From an uncultured Prevotellaceae bacterium (GTDB lineage: Bacteria; Bacteroidota; Bacteroidia; Bacteroidales; Bacteroidaceae), in the NCBI GenBank assembly GCA_946186505.1, contig CAMHNI010000008.1:48333-112332 (forward strand): a DNA stretch of 64,000 nt, written 5' to 3'. Shown here piece after piece: positions 1-8,546 of this stretch. The notes beneath the pieces are model-generated. The model did not search any database. It had not been told where the DNA came from and saw only the letters and a list, made by a program, of their open reading frames with translations. The position numbers and the translations under genes were made by a program. Within the stretch, counting starts at the first letter, position 1, and each line of letters begins with the position of its first letter.

Positions 1-872
1 TCGGCAATCACGCGATAGTGGGTTTCCACCATCGGAATGATATCATTGAAGAGCACATTCTTAAAGCCCTCGGAGAAGCCTCCGAAGCCGCCACGACGGG
101 GACCGCCCTGACCAGGAGCGCCCTGCGGACGCTGTCCGCCAAAACCGCCAAAGCCACCGGCCTCACCCGGACGACGAGTGTTCAGGCCATTGTCCATGAC
201 GATGATGCAAGGAACGGCCTTGCCCTCGGCAATCAGGTTGTCAAGGATCTGAGCGGTATGTCCCTGCTCGGCCCAGCCATACTCGTTCTCACCCATACCG
301 TGCTGCAGATACAGAACAGGGAACTTCTTGGTGGGATTGGTGAAATACTCGTTAGGCAGATATATATGGCAGCGACGCATCTTCTCAGTGTAGGTTGACC
401 AGTAGAACACCTCGCTCACGGAACCCTGTGGGACATTCTTCACCTGCCAGAAATCCTGGTCTTCTGATGGAATCTCGATACCGCTGCCCCAACGGCTTGC
501 GCCATAGTAGTAGAGGCTGCCTGGATCGGGTACTGAGGCGCCATCAATGTTGAGCTGATAGTAGTGGAAACCTTCGTCCTGAGGTTCTGAAGTACCTGTC
601 CATACGCCGTTCTCGTCCTTAGTCATTGTATAAATCTTTCCTGCAATGTCAAGTCCTACGAATTTGGCATCAGGAGCTGAAATCTGAGCACGGACCATCC
701 GTTCTGAGTTCACCATCGGGTACTGCTTGTTGTCTTGATTGCTTGATGCCGGCTTAAAATCCTCAACAGTAGCAACTACAGAGGGAACGATGGGGTTTTG
801 TCTGGGAGCCCCAAATTGGGCTGACGCCGTCAAACTTGCGAGCGCCATCAATGAAAGAACGATTTTTTTCAT
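1..872 (-). CDS. Secreted CE1-type esterase, C-terminus cut by window edge
   Basis: This minus-strand frame is open from ATG at 872 to the window edge and is missing from the ORF track because it has no stop here. Translation begins MKKIVLSLMALASLTASAQ, a signal peptide. Next comes an N-terminal beta-sandwich-like part (AQISAPDAKFVGL...DENGVWTGTSEPQDEGFHYY), as in bacterial feruloyl/acetyl esterases. The alpha/beta-hydrolase part follows (FPVLYLQHGMGENEYGWAEQ, then IVMDNGL). A Gly/Pro/Gln/Arg-rich insert near residues 235-260 (GGFGGQRPQGAPGQGG) is unusual. The nucleophile Ser would lie beyond the edge. The ORF at 18..398 on the plus strand is its shadow. It is probably exported and acts on plant-polysaccharide esters; the second esterase at 6030-6908 is a paralogue. 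Confidence 0.85.
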   Translation of the reverse strand, partial: MKKIVLSLMALASLTASAQFGAPRQNPIVPSVVATVEDFKPASSNQDNKQYPMVNSERMVRAQISAPDAKFVGLDIAGKIYTMTKDENGVWTGTSEPQDEGFHYYQLNIDGASVPDPGSLYYYGASRWGSGIEIPSEDQDFWQVKNVPQGSVSEVFYWSTYTEKMRRCHIYLPNEYFTNPTKKFPVLYLQHGMGENEYGWAEQGHTAQILDNLIAEGKAVPCIIVMDNGLNTRRPGEAGGFGGFGGQRPQGAPGQGGPRRGGFGGFSEGFKNVLFNDIIPMVETHYRVIA

Positions 873-972
873 AAGTTAATGTTTAATTAGTTGACAATAT
901 TTCTTTCTATGACGTTCCTTATTAAGAATAGTAAAAAAGCAGCACCGCGAATTATGGAATATTAACAGTCTG

Positions 973-1034
973 TCAGAAGTTCACCCCCACATTGGCAAAG
1001 AAGCAGCCGGTATGCGCCGTATTGAAGTCGTCGC
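973..1034 (-). pseudogene. 62-bp duplicated 3' end of the outer-membrane barrel gene
   Basis: These 62 bases match 3569-3630, the last ~19 codons plus stop of the barrel gene at 3569-4243, with one visible mismatch. Nothing upstream in that frame continues the gene, so this is a relic of a duplication or a recombination scar. Confidence 0.8.
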
Positions 1035-1051
1035 AACTTGCATATTCCCCT

Positions 1052-1258
1052 AACCTCCTAACCTGATTGCTTGAATCGCCTTTGTAAAAAGGGCTTTCAG
1101 CGTGTTAAGTGTTGCCAAAACACCTAACATACTCCTAACCCCACTTATTTTACAAGGTGGGTTAGGAGTTGATTACCTGTTGGTTAGGAGTTCAGCAAAC
1201 TTCTAACCTTCCGAACCCCCTTTTTACAAAGGCGATTCGAGCAATTTGGTTAGGAGTT
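1052..1258. repeat. Large intergenic inverted repeat built from CCTAACC words
   Basis: Two ~40-bp arms (CCTAACCTGATTGCTTGAAT... and its near reverse complement ending at 1258) flank an interior with further copies of the word GGTTAGGAG / CTCCTAACC in both orientations. The arms share the exact core GAATCGCCTTTGTAAAAAGG. No credible gene lies here. The architecture, nested inverted arms made of an iterated short word, recurs with different words at 3430, 36390 and 54593. Confidence 0.75.
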
Positions 1259-1610
1259 GGCCATTTTTTGAAAAATTCCTGTATTCTCTCAACCGCAATG
1301 CATATTTATTTACAATTCGCATAAAAAATACACTCCAAGCCTCCTCAATAGTTTGCTCCGACCTACCCGGCGGGTTGAACGTACTAACTCGGCGGGTTGG
1401 TCCGTCCGACCAGCCGAGTTACTGCCCGCAAGTCGTAGTGTATAAACATGCATGCGGGGGCCTTATATCAAATAATGTGTTAAAAAGCACCCCCAACCGC
1501 TTTACTTTCAAACTTTTTTCGTATTTTTGCAGATGCATTGTGGCCGTCGTCCGAGTCGTGGTGCTGAGTTTGATCTTCCTGAAGTTGGGCTATCAAATAG
1601 GTTTGGAGCT

Positions 1611-2495
1611 ATGAGCAAGAAATCAATACGATTTTATAAAGACCACGAGGTCAGAGCCGTGTGGGATGAAGAAAAGTCCATATGGTGGTTCTCAATTGTG
1701 GATATCGTAGGTGCTATTACAGATAGCCCTAATCCTCGTAAGTATTGGAGCGTGTTGAAAACCAGACTAAAGAAAGCGGGAAACGAGTTGACTACACGTT
1801 GTAGTCAACTGAAGATGACCGCAGCCGATGGCAAACGATATGCAACAGACTGTTTTGCGCAAGACGACATCATCCAGTTAGTGAGGGTCATTCCGAGTAA
1901 AAAGACAGAAGACTTCCTCGACTGGTTTGTATATAGCGACAACACTATTGACGGACAAAGCAAGAAGAAAGCTTATACACTCATGGAGAGCGGGCTGCTC
2001 GACACGCTAAAGCCTGGAACCGTTAAGTGTCTGCAACAGATTCATGCATTTCTGTTTGGAGGACTTTATGACTTTGCTGGAAAGATACGTACAAAGAACA
2101 TTTCCAAGGGTAACACCATCTTCTGTCTGACTGAGCATCTGCACAGCTACCTAAAAACTGTGGAGACGATGCCTGAGACTTCTTTCGACGAGATTGTAGA
2201 TAAATATGTGGAGATGAATATGGCCCATCCGTTTATGGAGGGCAACGGACGTTCGACTCGTATTTGGTTCGACCTGATGCTAAAAAAGCGCCTCAGTATC
2301 TGCATTGATTGGAGCAAGATAGGCAAACGCGATTATCTTGATGCAATGATCGAAAGCGAAACTAACAGCGACAGAATACGTGAACTGCTCCGTCAGGCTC
2401 TGACTGACAAGATTGATGACCGCGAAACCTTTATGAAGGGTATCGACTACTCATACTATTATGAACAATCCGATTATGCGAGAGCAGATTTATAA
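1611..2495 (+). CDS. BRO-N / Fic (Fido) fusion protein
   Basis: Residues ~1-105 resemble the BRO-N DNA-binding domain of phage and mobile-element proteins (FYKDHEVRAVWDEEKSIWWF, then IVDIVGAITDSPNPRKYW). The C-terminal half is a Fic domain with the catalytic motif HPFMEGNGRSTR, the His and the GNGR loop needed for AMP or other nucleotide transfer onto target proteins. I chose ATG 1611, preceded by GGAG, rather than the ORF-track start at 1527: a good -7 element (TATTTTTGC) sits at about 1519-1527, so the 1527 codon would lie at or upstream of the transcript start. The stop overlaps the next ORF (TAATG). No inhibitory (S/T)xxxE(G/N) helix was identified with certainty, so an antitoxin partner is not assigned. 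Likely a stress or defence effector. Confidence 0.85.
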   Translation: MSKKSIRFYKDHEVRAVWDEEKSIWWFSIVDIVGAITDSPNPRKYWSVLKTRLKKAGNELTTRCSQLKMTAADGKRYATDCFAQDDIIQLVRVIPSKKTEDFLDWFVYSDNTIDGQSKKKAYTLMESGLLDTLKPGTVKCLQQIHAFLFGGLYDFAGKIRTKNISKGNTIFCLTEHLHSYLKTVETMPETSFDEIVDKYVEMNMAHPFMEGNGRSTRIWFDLMLKKRLSICIDWSKIGKRDYLDAMIESETNSDRIRELLRQALTDKIDDRETFMKGIDYSYYYEQSDYARADL

Positions 2496-2743
2496 TGCAA
2501 AAGGCGGTGGACTGGTCGCTGCTGAAGGCTCATCACATTGACTACTTCACTCGTTCGCAAAACAACGACTCTACAAACATCATTATCATCAGCCCTAACT
2601 ACCACCGCATCATCCACAAAAACAACCCACACTTCAACCGCAAGAACCAAAGGCCAACGGCTGAAAGGGAAGTCAAGTTCCAGTTCGAGTTTCAGAATGG
2701 TGAGGTATTGAGACTGAAGTTCAATGAGCATTTGAAAGTGTAA
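2495..2743 (+). CDS. Small HNH-endonuclease-like protein or truncated HNH C-terminus
   Basis: An 82-residue frame whose start overlaps the Fic stop by one base, suggesting coupled translation or a truncated fusion. The core HHIDYFTRSQNNDSTNIIII-SPNYHRIIHK follows the HNH layout (HH near the N-terminus, N-I-I strand, then PN-HR-IH). The usual Cys before PNxH is Ser, so a structural zinc site is absent. The remaining residues (FQFEFQNGEVLRLKFNEHL) form beta strands. It is shorter than a complete HNH protein and may be a relic of a larger nuclease. Confidence 0.5.
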   Translation: MQKAVDWSLLKAHHIDYFTRSQNNDSTNIIIISPNYHRIIHKNNPHFNRKNQRPTAEREVKFQFEFQNGEVLRLKFNEHLKV

Positions 2744-2763
2744 TACTAAAAACAGCAAAAAGT

Positions 2764-2982
2764 ATGAAGCGACCAAGAGTCACGCCAATAGATTTGTCAG
2801 AAGAACAAGAACAGTTCTTTATTGAGACATGGGATAATAATCAAAGTCTTTCTGCAATCGTAATATTACGAGATAAGTTAGGTCTTGGATCAGATGCATT
2901 ATACTCCGTTGCAAAACGATTAAGAGAGGAGGGAAAATTAAGAGACAAAACGCATGTTAGATATAGCGAGAAAGAGGTCTAA
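2764..2982 (+). CDS. Small predicted helical protein, possible winged-helix regulator
   Basis: A 72-residue acidic/basic protein, 20 nt after the HNH-like frame and in the same direction. The segment SLSAIVILRDKLGLGSDALYSVAKRLREEGKLRDK has the helix-turn-helix spacing of small DNA-binding proteins, but I do not recognise the family. Its position suggests co-transcription with the Fic/HNH genes. Confidence 0.45.
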   Translation: MKRPRVTPIDLSEEQEQFFIETWDNNQSLSAIVILRDKLGLGSDALYSVAKRLREEGKLRDKTHVRYSEKEV

Positions 2983-2984
2983 AT

Positions 2985-3352
2985 ATGTTTCATCTCAGCG
3001 TCAACCACAAAGATGTCACCTTCGGCATCAACGAGGACATTCTTGCTTTATGCAAGCGGCAGAGCCGAGCGGCGAGGAACAAGGTCCCATACTTCGTAGG
3101 TGTTGTTGGAATAGCGCCCCTAAGAGGCAGCCTTCTCAAACCCCAATGCTGCCATATAAGTGTCAATCATGATTTGAGTGGCAGGATGGGCATTAGCTAC
3201 TCTTGGTTGGATAATAACAGGTTGGACGGTACGACCATCGAAGCCCGCAAATCCATAGAACGAATAGGCTGTATCAGGGAAGATGAGGTTGTGCATCAGA
3301 ATCTTTCTAAGCAGAGCCAAGAATCAGACGGGACGGTTCTTCGTGATCATTT
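2985..3352 (-). pseudogene. Degraded polyvalent-protein kinase-like domain
   Basis: On the minus strand one frame reads SFYGFAGFDGRTVQPVIIQP, then ANAHPATQIMIDTYMAALGF, a stop, YSNNTYEVWDLVP, another stop, and NVLVDAEGDIFVVDAE. This order resembles the toxic Ser/Thr/Tyr kinase-like domain of polyvalent mobile-element proteins (QP-V, GF, Y-N, DL..NVL.D..G, D). The DL...NVLVD catalytic region is split by a hairpin micro-repeat (GCGGCAGAGCCGAGCG, ~3055) bringing the second stop. The plus-strand ORFs here (2954, 2985) are shadows. Confidence 0.6.
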
Positions 3353-3356
3353 CTGA
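3329..3356. repeat. REP-like end sequence of a RAYT/IS200-type element
   Basis: CGGGACGGTTCTTCGTGATC plus the following ATTTCTGA matches the sequence at 61641-61676 and, inverted, 63909-63944 at the ends of transposase relics. Confidence 0.5.
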
Positions 3357-3429
3357 TTGTCAAATAAGATTCTTGTTGTTGTGCCAACAGACATCGACGA
3401 TGCTATGATTGTTATTTACAGGAAACAAC

Positions 3430-3484
3430 TTGCACTTCCAGCACTTCTTGCACCTGCGTTGGTGCAAGGAGTGCTGGAAGTGCA
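3430..3484. repeat. Near-perfect 24-bp-arm palindrome, TGCACTTCC words
   Basis: Arms TGCACTTCCAGCACTT-CTTGCACC and their reverse complement flank the 6-nt loop TGCGTT with one or two mismatches. It lies between the kinase relic and the barrel gene. Arms contain an iterated word (TGCACTT / TTGCACC), as in the other members of this palindrome class. It lacks a T-tract, so it is not a standard terminator. Confidence 0.8.
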
Positions 3485-3568
3485 GCATAAAAAGTGCATA
3501 TAACAACTATATGGGGCAACAATTATCGTACAGGACGGATTATCGAGTAATGTCTTGTACTCCTTGAA

Positions 3569-4243
3569 TCAGAAATTCACCCCCACATTGGCAAAGAAGC
3601 AGCCGGTATGCGCCGTATTGAAGTCGTCGCGACTGACATTGGCCAGCCCGATGTCGTAGCCCAGCTCCGCATAGAGGTGGTCGAACTGCAGGCCGCAGCC
3701 AAGACGCACACCACCGTCGAAGCGCTTGAAGGCATCGTCGGAGAACGAGCTGTAGGACAAACGGCGGTCCTGCTCCTTGATGTTGCCGCTGATACCTGCT
3801 GCACAATAGACACCCAGGAAAGGCTGGATGCTCGTCAGGGGGTCGAAGTTATGCTGGTACTTTATCACGAGCGGCACCTCCAGGTAGTTCATGTTGTAAG
3901 AATACGCACCGTTCTTACCGCCCTTCTCCGCATACGACAAGCCCGTCTCCAAGTAGAGGGGCGTAGCCGGAGCCATCTGGATACCAGCCACAAAACCTAC
4001 GTTCAGCCCTGTTTTGGGCGAGCCGCCGTCTAAGTAGCGGTCGTCGGCATTGACCGTAGCCACATCCATACCAATACGGAAACCGAAGTAGCTGTCAACA
4101 ATAGAGTGACGGCGGTAGCCATTGTCATAATAGCTCAGACGGGCAGGAGCAACCGGACGTCCATGAGGACGCCCCACATATTGTGCCATCGAGGGCACGG
4201 CCGTCAGCACGGCCAGCATTGAAATCATCATTATCCTTTTCAT
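3569..4243 (-). CDS. Outer-membrane beta-barrel (porin-family) protein
   Basis: 224 residues with a signal peptide (MKRIMMISMLAVLTAVPSMAQ) and alternating aromatic strands ending in ...GCFFANVGVNF, a C-terminal Phe typical of outer-membrane barrels. The length and glycine/aromatic pattern fit the 8-strand Bacteroidetes 'outer membrane protein beta-barrel' family. The substrate is unknown. A minus-strand promoter TATCTTTGCA lies at about 4274-4283, ~35 nt before the ATG. Its last 62 bp are duplicated at 973-1034. The plus-strand ORF 3608..4033 is a shadow. Confidence 0.85.
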   Translation of the reverse strand: MKRIMMISMLAVLTAVPSMAQYVGRPHGRPVAPARLSYYDNGYRRHSIVDSYFGFRIGMDVATVNADDRYLDGGSPKTGLNVGFVAGIQMAPATPLYLETGLSYAEKGGKNGAYSYNMNYLEVPLVIKYQHNFDPLTSIQPFLGVYCAAGISGNIKEQDRRLSYSSFSDDAFKRFDGGVRLGCGLQFDHLYAELGYDIGLANVSRDDFNTAHTGCFFANVGVNF

Positions 4244-4433
4244 CGTCGTACAGTTTTAATTGGTTTGACGGTGCAAAGATACAAGAATGCCACGCTTCCG
4301 CCAAGACGACATCCCTACAATCCCAGGACAATTTCCCTAAACTTCAAGGGGAAATCCCCTAACTGAAGCACAGTACCACTTTTTGGGGTGGTATAAACAA
4401 TATAAATAGCAGAATTTCGTTATTCAAGTGGTT

Positions 4434-4548
4434 ATGGCTATACAGGTAACATGTAGGAGAACCAAGAGTCTGTCGATGCGCATCGTGAAAAAACGGCGAT
4501 ATGCATGTGCCGGCACCTGTCGGTATGTCGAAGAAAGAGGTGGCAGAG
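4434..4548 (+). pseudogene. 5' fragment of the YgjP-like metalloprotease gene
   Basis: The sequence from ATGGCTATACAGGTAACATG onward is a diverged copy of 5330-5445, the first ~38 codons of the intact metalloprotease gene, with an extra A in an A-run shifting the frame. The TauE gene now lies between fragment and intact copy. Confidence 0.8.
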
Positions 4549-4599
4549 AAATACTTTTTTCTTGACCAAATATGATAATAATTGGGAAATAAAGAGCTT

Positions 4600-5328
4600 A
4601 TGAGTAGTGTTGTCATAGCCATATTCCTGCTGAGCATCGGAGCCAGTTTTGTGCAGCGCACCACGGGCTTCGGCTTCGGCATCTTCATTATGACGATGCT
4701 GCCGTTCTTCCTGCCGACATACGGCGAGGCCACCACACTCTCAGGACTTCTGGCCATTACTACATCGGCTGTCATCGCTTGGAGACTGAAGACTTATGTC
4801 ACTTGGAAACGGTTGTGGCCGATACTGATGACGTTTGTTGTTGTCTCGACGATAGCCATCTTTGCTTTGACCCGTATCGAAGACCACATATTGAAGCAGA
4901 TCTTGGGAGTGGTGTTGATCGTCATCAGCATCTATTTTGCGCTGTTCAGCCAAAAGATTAAGCTGCCTACAACCAAGAAGGTGCAAGTAGGTGCTGGCAC
5001 ACTCAGCGGACTGTTGGGGGGATTCTTTGGGATGCAAGGCCCGCCTGCCGTACTCTACTTCATCCAGTCGGAACCCACCAAGGAGCACTATATGGCAATG
5101 ACTCAGACTTACTTCCTGATAGGCAATGTGATGATGACCTTCGTGCGTGCCTATAACGGTTTCTTCACTACGACCGTCCTGACAGATTACTGTTTCGGAC
5201 TTGGCGGAGTCATCATCGGCACAACCCTTGGAGCCTACGTCTTCAAGCGCATCCCTAACCGCATCTTCCGATATATCGTCTATGCGTATATTGCAGTGAG
5301 TGGCGTGATTATACTAATGACAAATTGA
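4600..5328 (+). CDS. TauE/SafE (TSUP) family membrane permease
   Basis: 242 residues from ATG 4600 (the track starts at an upstream TTG). There are about eight hydrophobic segments, with the family's repeated glycine motifs: FVQRTTGFGFGIFIMTMLPF in the first half and GTLSGLLGGFFGMQGPPAVLY in the second. TSUP proteins move organosulfur compounds, sulfite or small organic anions across the inner membrane; the substrate here cannot be read from sequence. It ends one base before the metalloprotease gene and is likely co-transcribed with it. Confidence 0.88.
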   Translation: MSSVVIAIFLLSIGASFVQRTTGFGFGIFIMTMLPFFLPTYGEATTLSGLLAITTSAVIAWRLKTYVTWKRLWPILMTFVVVSTIAIFALTRIEDHILKQILGVVLIVISIYFALFSQKIKLPTTKKVQVGAGTLSGLLGGFFGMQGPPAVLYFIQSEPTKEHYMAMTQTYFLIGNVMMTFVRAYNGFFTTTVLTDYCFGLGGVIIGTTLGAYVFKRIPNRIFRYIVYAYIAVSGVIILMTN

Positions 5329-5329
5329 A

Positions 5330-5875
5330 ATGGCTATACAAGTAACATACAGAAGAACCAGAAGACTGTCAATGCGCATCGTGAAGAATGGCGATGTGCA
5401 TGTGTCGGCACCTATTGGTATGCCTAAGTCTGAGGTAGAACGGTTCATTGAGGAACACCGCGACCGGATAACAGAGGCACGGAAGAAAACATACGAAAGC
5501 CAAAAGCGTCGGGCAGAGTTTTACAATCAGCTCCCGCTAAGGACGAGAGAGCAGGCCGATGATGCTCTTCGACGGTTAAAAGCCCTGATAGAACCGATGG
5601 TGGAACGTCACTCCAAGGAGATGGGCGTGAAACCCTCAATCGTTTATTACAAAGCCATGATTTCCCGATGGGGCGTGTGCCATGTCAAGGACAAGTCCAT
5701 TTGCTTCTCTGCATACATGTTGCTATTGCCGGAATGGTGCATCGAGCATGTGGTGGTTCACGAACTATGCCATCTGTTAGAACCCAGCCACAATGCCCGT
5801 TTCCACGCATTGATGGATAAGTTCTTCCCCCGTTGGAAGGAAGCCCGGAAAGAGACGCGGCTAAAAAGTAGGTGA
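5330..5875 (+). CDS. YgjP-like (DUF45/M48-type) zinc metalloprotease
   Basis: 181 residues. The C-terminal zinc motif is HELCHLLEPSHNARFHALMD: HExxH, with a downstream H-N-x-x-F-H supplying the third ligand, followed by the family signature FFPRWKEARK. The N-terminal half is strand-rich (QVTYRRTRRLSMRIVKNGDVHVSAP), as in YgjP. A cytoplasmic location is expected, as no signal peptide is present. The start follows the TauE stop by one base. A broken copy of its 5' end lies at 4434. Confidence 0.88.
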   Translation: MAIQVTYRRTRRLSMRIVKNGDVHVSAPIGMPKSEVERFIEEHRDRITEARKKTYESQKRRAEFYNQLPLRTREQADDALRRLKALIEPMVERHSKEMGVKPSIVYYKAMISRWGVCHVKDKSICFSAYMLLLPEWCIEHVVVHELCHLLEPSHNARFHALMDKFFPRWKEARKETRLKSR

Positions 5876-5939
5876 AACGGGGAAAAACGGGGGTCAAACG
5901 ACAATCGGAGCAAGTATTCCCAAAAATGTGTTAGCAGAA

Positions 5940-5979
5940 AGCGGGCGAGGATGCCATTGACGGCTGATCCTCGCCCGCT
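5940..5979. terminator. Bidirectional hairpin between convergent genes
   Basis: AGCGGGCGAGGAT and ATCCTCGCCCGCT form a 13-bp perfect stem with a ~14-nt loop between the metalloprotease and the convergent esterase. U-tracts are weak, so termination is inferred from placement and stability. Confidence 0.7.
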
Positions 5980-6029
5980 ATGTTTAGATATGGAGGCTCC
6001 CACAATTGTTGTGGGGCGCTCATGAGTGT

Positions 6030-6920
<891 letters not shown>

Positions 6921-7029
6921 CTAATTAGTTTATATAAATGCTTTTTTATTTATAGATAGTTTTTTTTTCATTTGGTTTAATACGATCATTATTTTTCCTC
7001 TCTTATAATTTGGATGTCCTGCTTACAAT

Positions 7030-7147
7030 TGGGTGATGCCCATGATGCGGCGCACGTCCTTCTTGAGACCACTTCGTTGAACAAGCGTCTTCTTTGTCGA
7101 CGAGCGGTCGTCCATGCCCATTTCGTAGAGGATGAGGAAGAAGGTGC
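7030..7147. repeat. Family C repeat, copy 1
   Basis: From GGGTGATGCCCATGATGCGG to GATGAGGAAGAAGGTG; ~118 bp nearly identical to copies at 8230, 9424 and 10440. Read on the minus strand it encodes a fragment like ILYEMGMDDRS...LKKDVRRIMGITQ, possibly from an old coding sequence I do not recognise. It lies just downstream of the Abi-like gene. Confidence 0.85.
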
Positions 7148-7207
7148 CCAAAGGCTGTTTTGATGTCATCGTATAGCATCTTGCCCCTGAAAGGTGCGGT
7201 GAATTAT

Positions 7208-7942
7208 TCACGAGTTGATAATGCCCTCGGTTTTGGTTATTTCTGCCTGGACATTATCCAAAGCCTCTTGAGCCATTGTCGGAATGATATTCGGATTAAT
7301 CCACGTTAAAAAATCGCTAATCAAAACATACATTTGCTTCACATATGTCAAGTCAAACTGCCGATTATCAAAACAGAGAGGTTCATTGTGGCTCACCCTA
7401 TTTCTCATAATTCTGATATCTTGGATGATTGCGTTTATCTCTTTTCGTCCATAACCTGTAGGTAGTCCTCTGAATATTGTGCAGGGCACGCCCTGCAATA
7501 ATGCGTAGTGGTGAGTTTCATACAGACTGTTCCAAAAACCAAGATTCAATTCCGCTATCACCCTTCCTGCAGTCACGTTACGTCTTTTCCCCAGTAATGT
7601 CTTTTCTGATTTTTCAACCTCTTTTTTCAAGAAATCATTCGTTCTGGTTTTTCCTGTCTTCTTGACAATGTGAGTAAGCGAAGGTGCTGACATAAAGCCA
7701 TTCTTCTGGTTTATCAGCCACTGCACATCACCGAAATGTTTCGCTATGGCATAATGAAGTTGGTTACGAAGAACAACTTCAAAGAAACTAATCAGAGGTT
7801 GAAATGCCCGTGCTAATCTGGCATTGGCATAATACATCTGCTGAGCTTTCTTTTTATTGCCTTTAGAGGCTTTCAGATACCTTGATATACGTGAATATGA
7901 GTATAATCTCGTAATTTTTGATAATTCATTTGGAAATTTCAA
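7208..7942 (-). CDS. Abi-family protein with HEPN-type RNase motif
   Basis: 244 residues, lysine-rich and helical. The segments FFEVVLRNQLHYAIAKHFG, LNLGFWNSLYETHH and IRIMRNRVSHNEP match the Abi_2/AbiD-F-like layout. RNRVSH is an R-x4-H HEPN motif, the active site of many abortive-infection and toxin RNases. It acts in the cytoplasm and probably cleaves RNA when triggered by phage. No partner antitoxin gene is adjacent, and family C repeats lie on both sides (7030, 8230), so it is a one-gene cassette. Base composition is more AT-rich than flanking sequence. Confidence 0.75.
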   Translation of the reverse strand: MKFPNELSKITRLYSYSRISRYLKASKGNKKKAQQMYYANARLARAFQPLISFFEVVLRNQLHYAIAKHFGDVQWLINQKNGFMSAPSLTHIVKKTGKTRTNDFLKKEVEKSEKTLLGKRRNVTAGRVIAELNLGFWNSLYETHHYALLQGVPCTIFRGLPTGYGRKEINAIIQDIRIMRNRVSHNEPLCFDNRQFDLTYVKQMYVLISDFLTWINPNIIPTMAQEALDNVQAEITKTEGIINS

Positions 7943-7951
7943 TTTTATTGC

Positions 7952-8052
7952 TTACCTTTGCATCCGTAATGCTTGGTCAAGCCTCTGCTATCAAAGTACG
8001 TAACCAAGTTTCCGAATACCCGCCACTATCAAAGTCGGCGGGTTGTTTTTTC
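7952..8052 (+). ncRNA. Candidate short transcript: promoter plus intrinsic terminator
   Basis: A strong -7 element (TTACCTTTGCA, 7952-7962) is followed ~60 nt later by ACCCGCC-N12-GGCGGGT and a T-tract (8018-8052), an intrinsic terminator. The transcript would be ~85 nt, divergent from the Abi gene. ATG 7969 could encode MLGQASAIKVRNQVSEYPPL, running past the terminator, so RNA function is at least as likely as a peptide. It could be an antitoxin or regulatory RNA for the neighbouring HEPN gene; that is inference. Confidence 0.5.
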
Positions 8053-8172
8053 TGTACCACGATACTGGCTGCAAAAATACAAAATATTTTAGATATAGTT
8101 ACTATACAATCAAAAAAAATCTTAACACTTTTCATATTCTTCTGATTGCGGGTCACACTTCAACCATCGAGG

Positions 8173-8226
8173 CGCTCGACCTTTAGTCGCTCTTGCTACC
8201 AACGGGACGCAAGAACGGGACGCAAG
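8173..8226. repeat. Family B hairpin micro-repeat
   Basis: CGCTCGACCTTTAGTCGCTC then TTGCTACCAACGGGACGCAAG with the last 11-13 bases doubled. It sits directly before AATGCGG of the family C copy at 8230, the same junction occupied by a B element at 22718 and empty at 9424. Confidence 0.75.
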
Positions 8227-8229
8227 AAT

Positions 8230-8429
8230 GCGGATGGCCTCTTGGGTGATGCCCATGATGCGGCACACGTCCTTCTTGAGACCACTTCGTGGAACAAGCG
8301 TCTACGTTGTCGCCGAGCGATCTTCCATGCCCATTTCGTAGAGGATGAGGAAGAAGGTGTTCTTTGCAGGACCTCTGCGGAGCGACTGAGCACCCACGGA
8401 GCGCAAGAAAGCGACCAAAGGTCGAGCGG
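8230..8429. repeat. Family C repeat copy 2 plus family H/B tail
   Basis: Family C proper runs 8230-8366. It is followed by tail H (GGACCTCTGCGGAGCGACTGAG) and a B-type hairpin (GCAAGAAAGCGACCAAAGGTCGAGCG). The same C-H-B order is found at 9424-9624; H-B alone occurs at 22520-22590. Confidence 0.85.
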
Positions 8430-8546
8430 TGGACGGTCTTGGGCTACTATTGTATATTATTTGTTAAATAACGAGAGAAAAAAATGAAAAGATTCCCGAA
8501 TTTGGGAATTTATTCGTATCTTTGCCGCAAAGTTAGTAATTGAACT

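Noticed and set aside
18-398. Plus-strand ORF of 126 aa
   Set aside because: Antisense shadow of the minus-strand esterase, which is open over the whole interval with a signal peptide and hydrolase motifs.
1246-1614. Plus-strand ORF of 122 aa
   Set aside because: Runs through an inverted repeat and the promoter of the Fic gene; no protein features.
8230-8366. Family C as a real protein-coding gene
   Set aside because: The minus-strand reading (LKKDVRRIMGITQEAIRI) is similar among copies but frames differ and stops occur; no start or RBS is shared.
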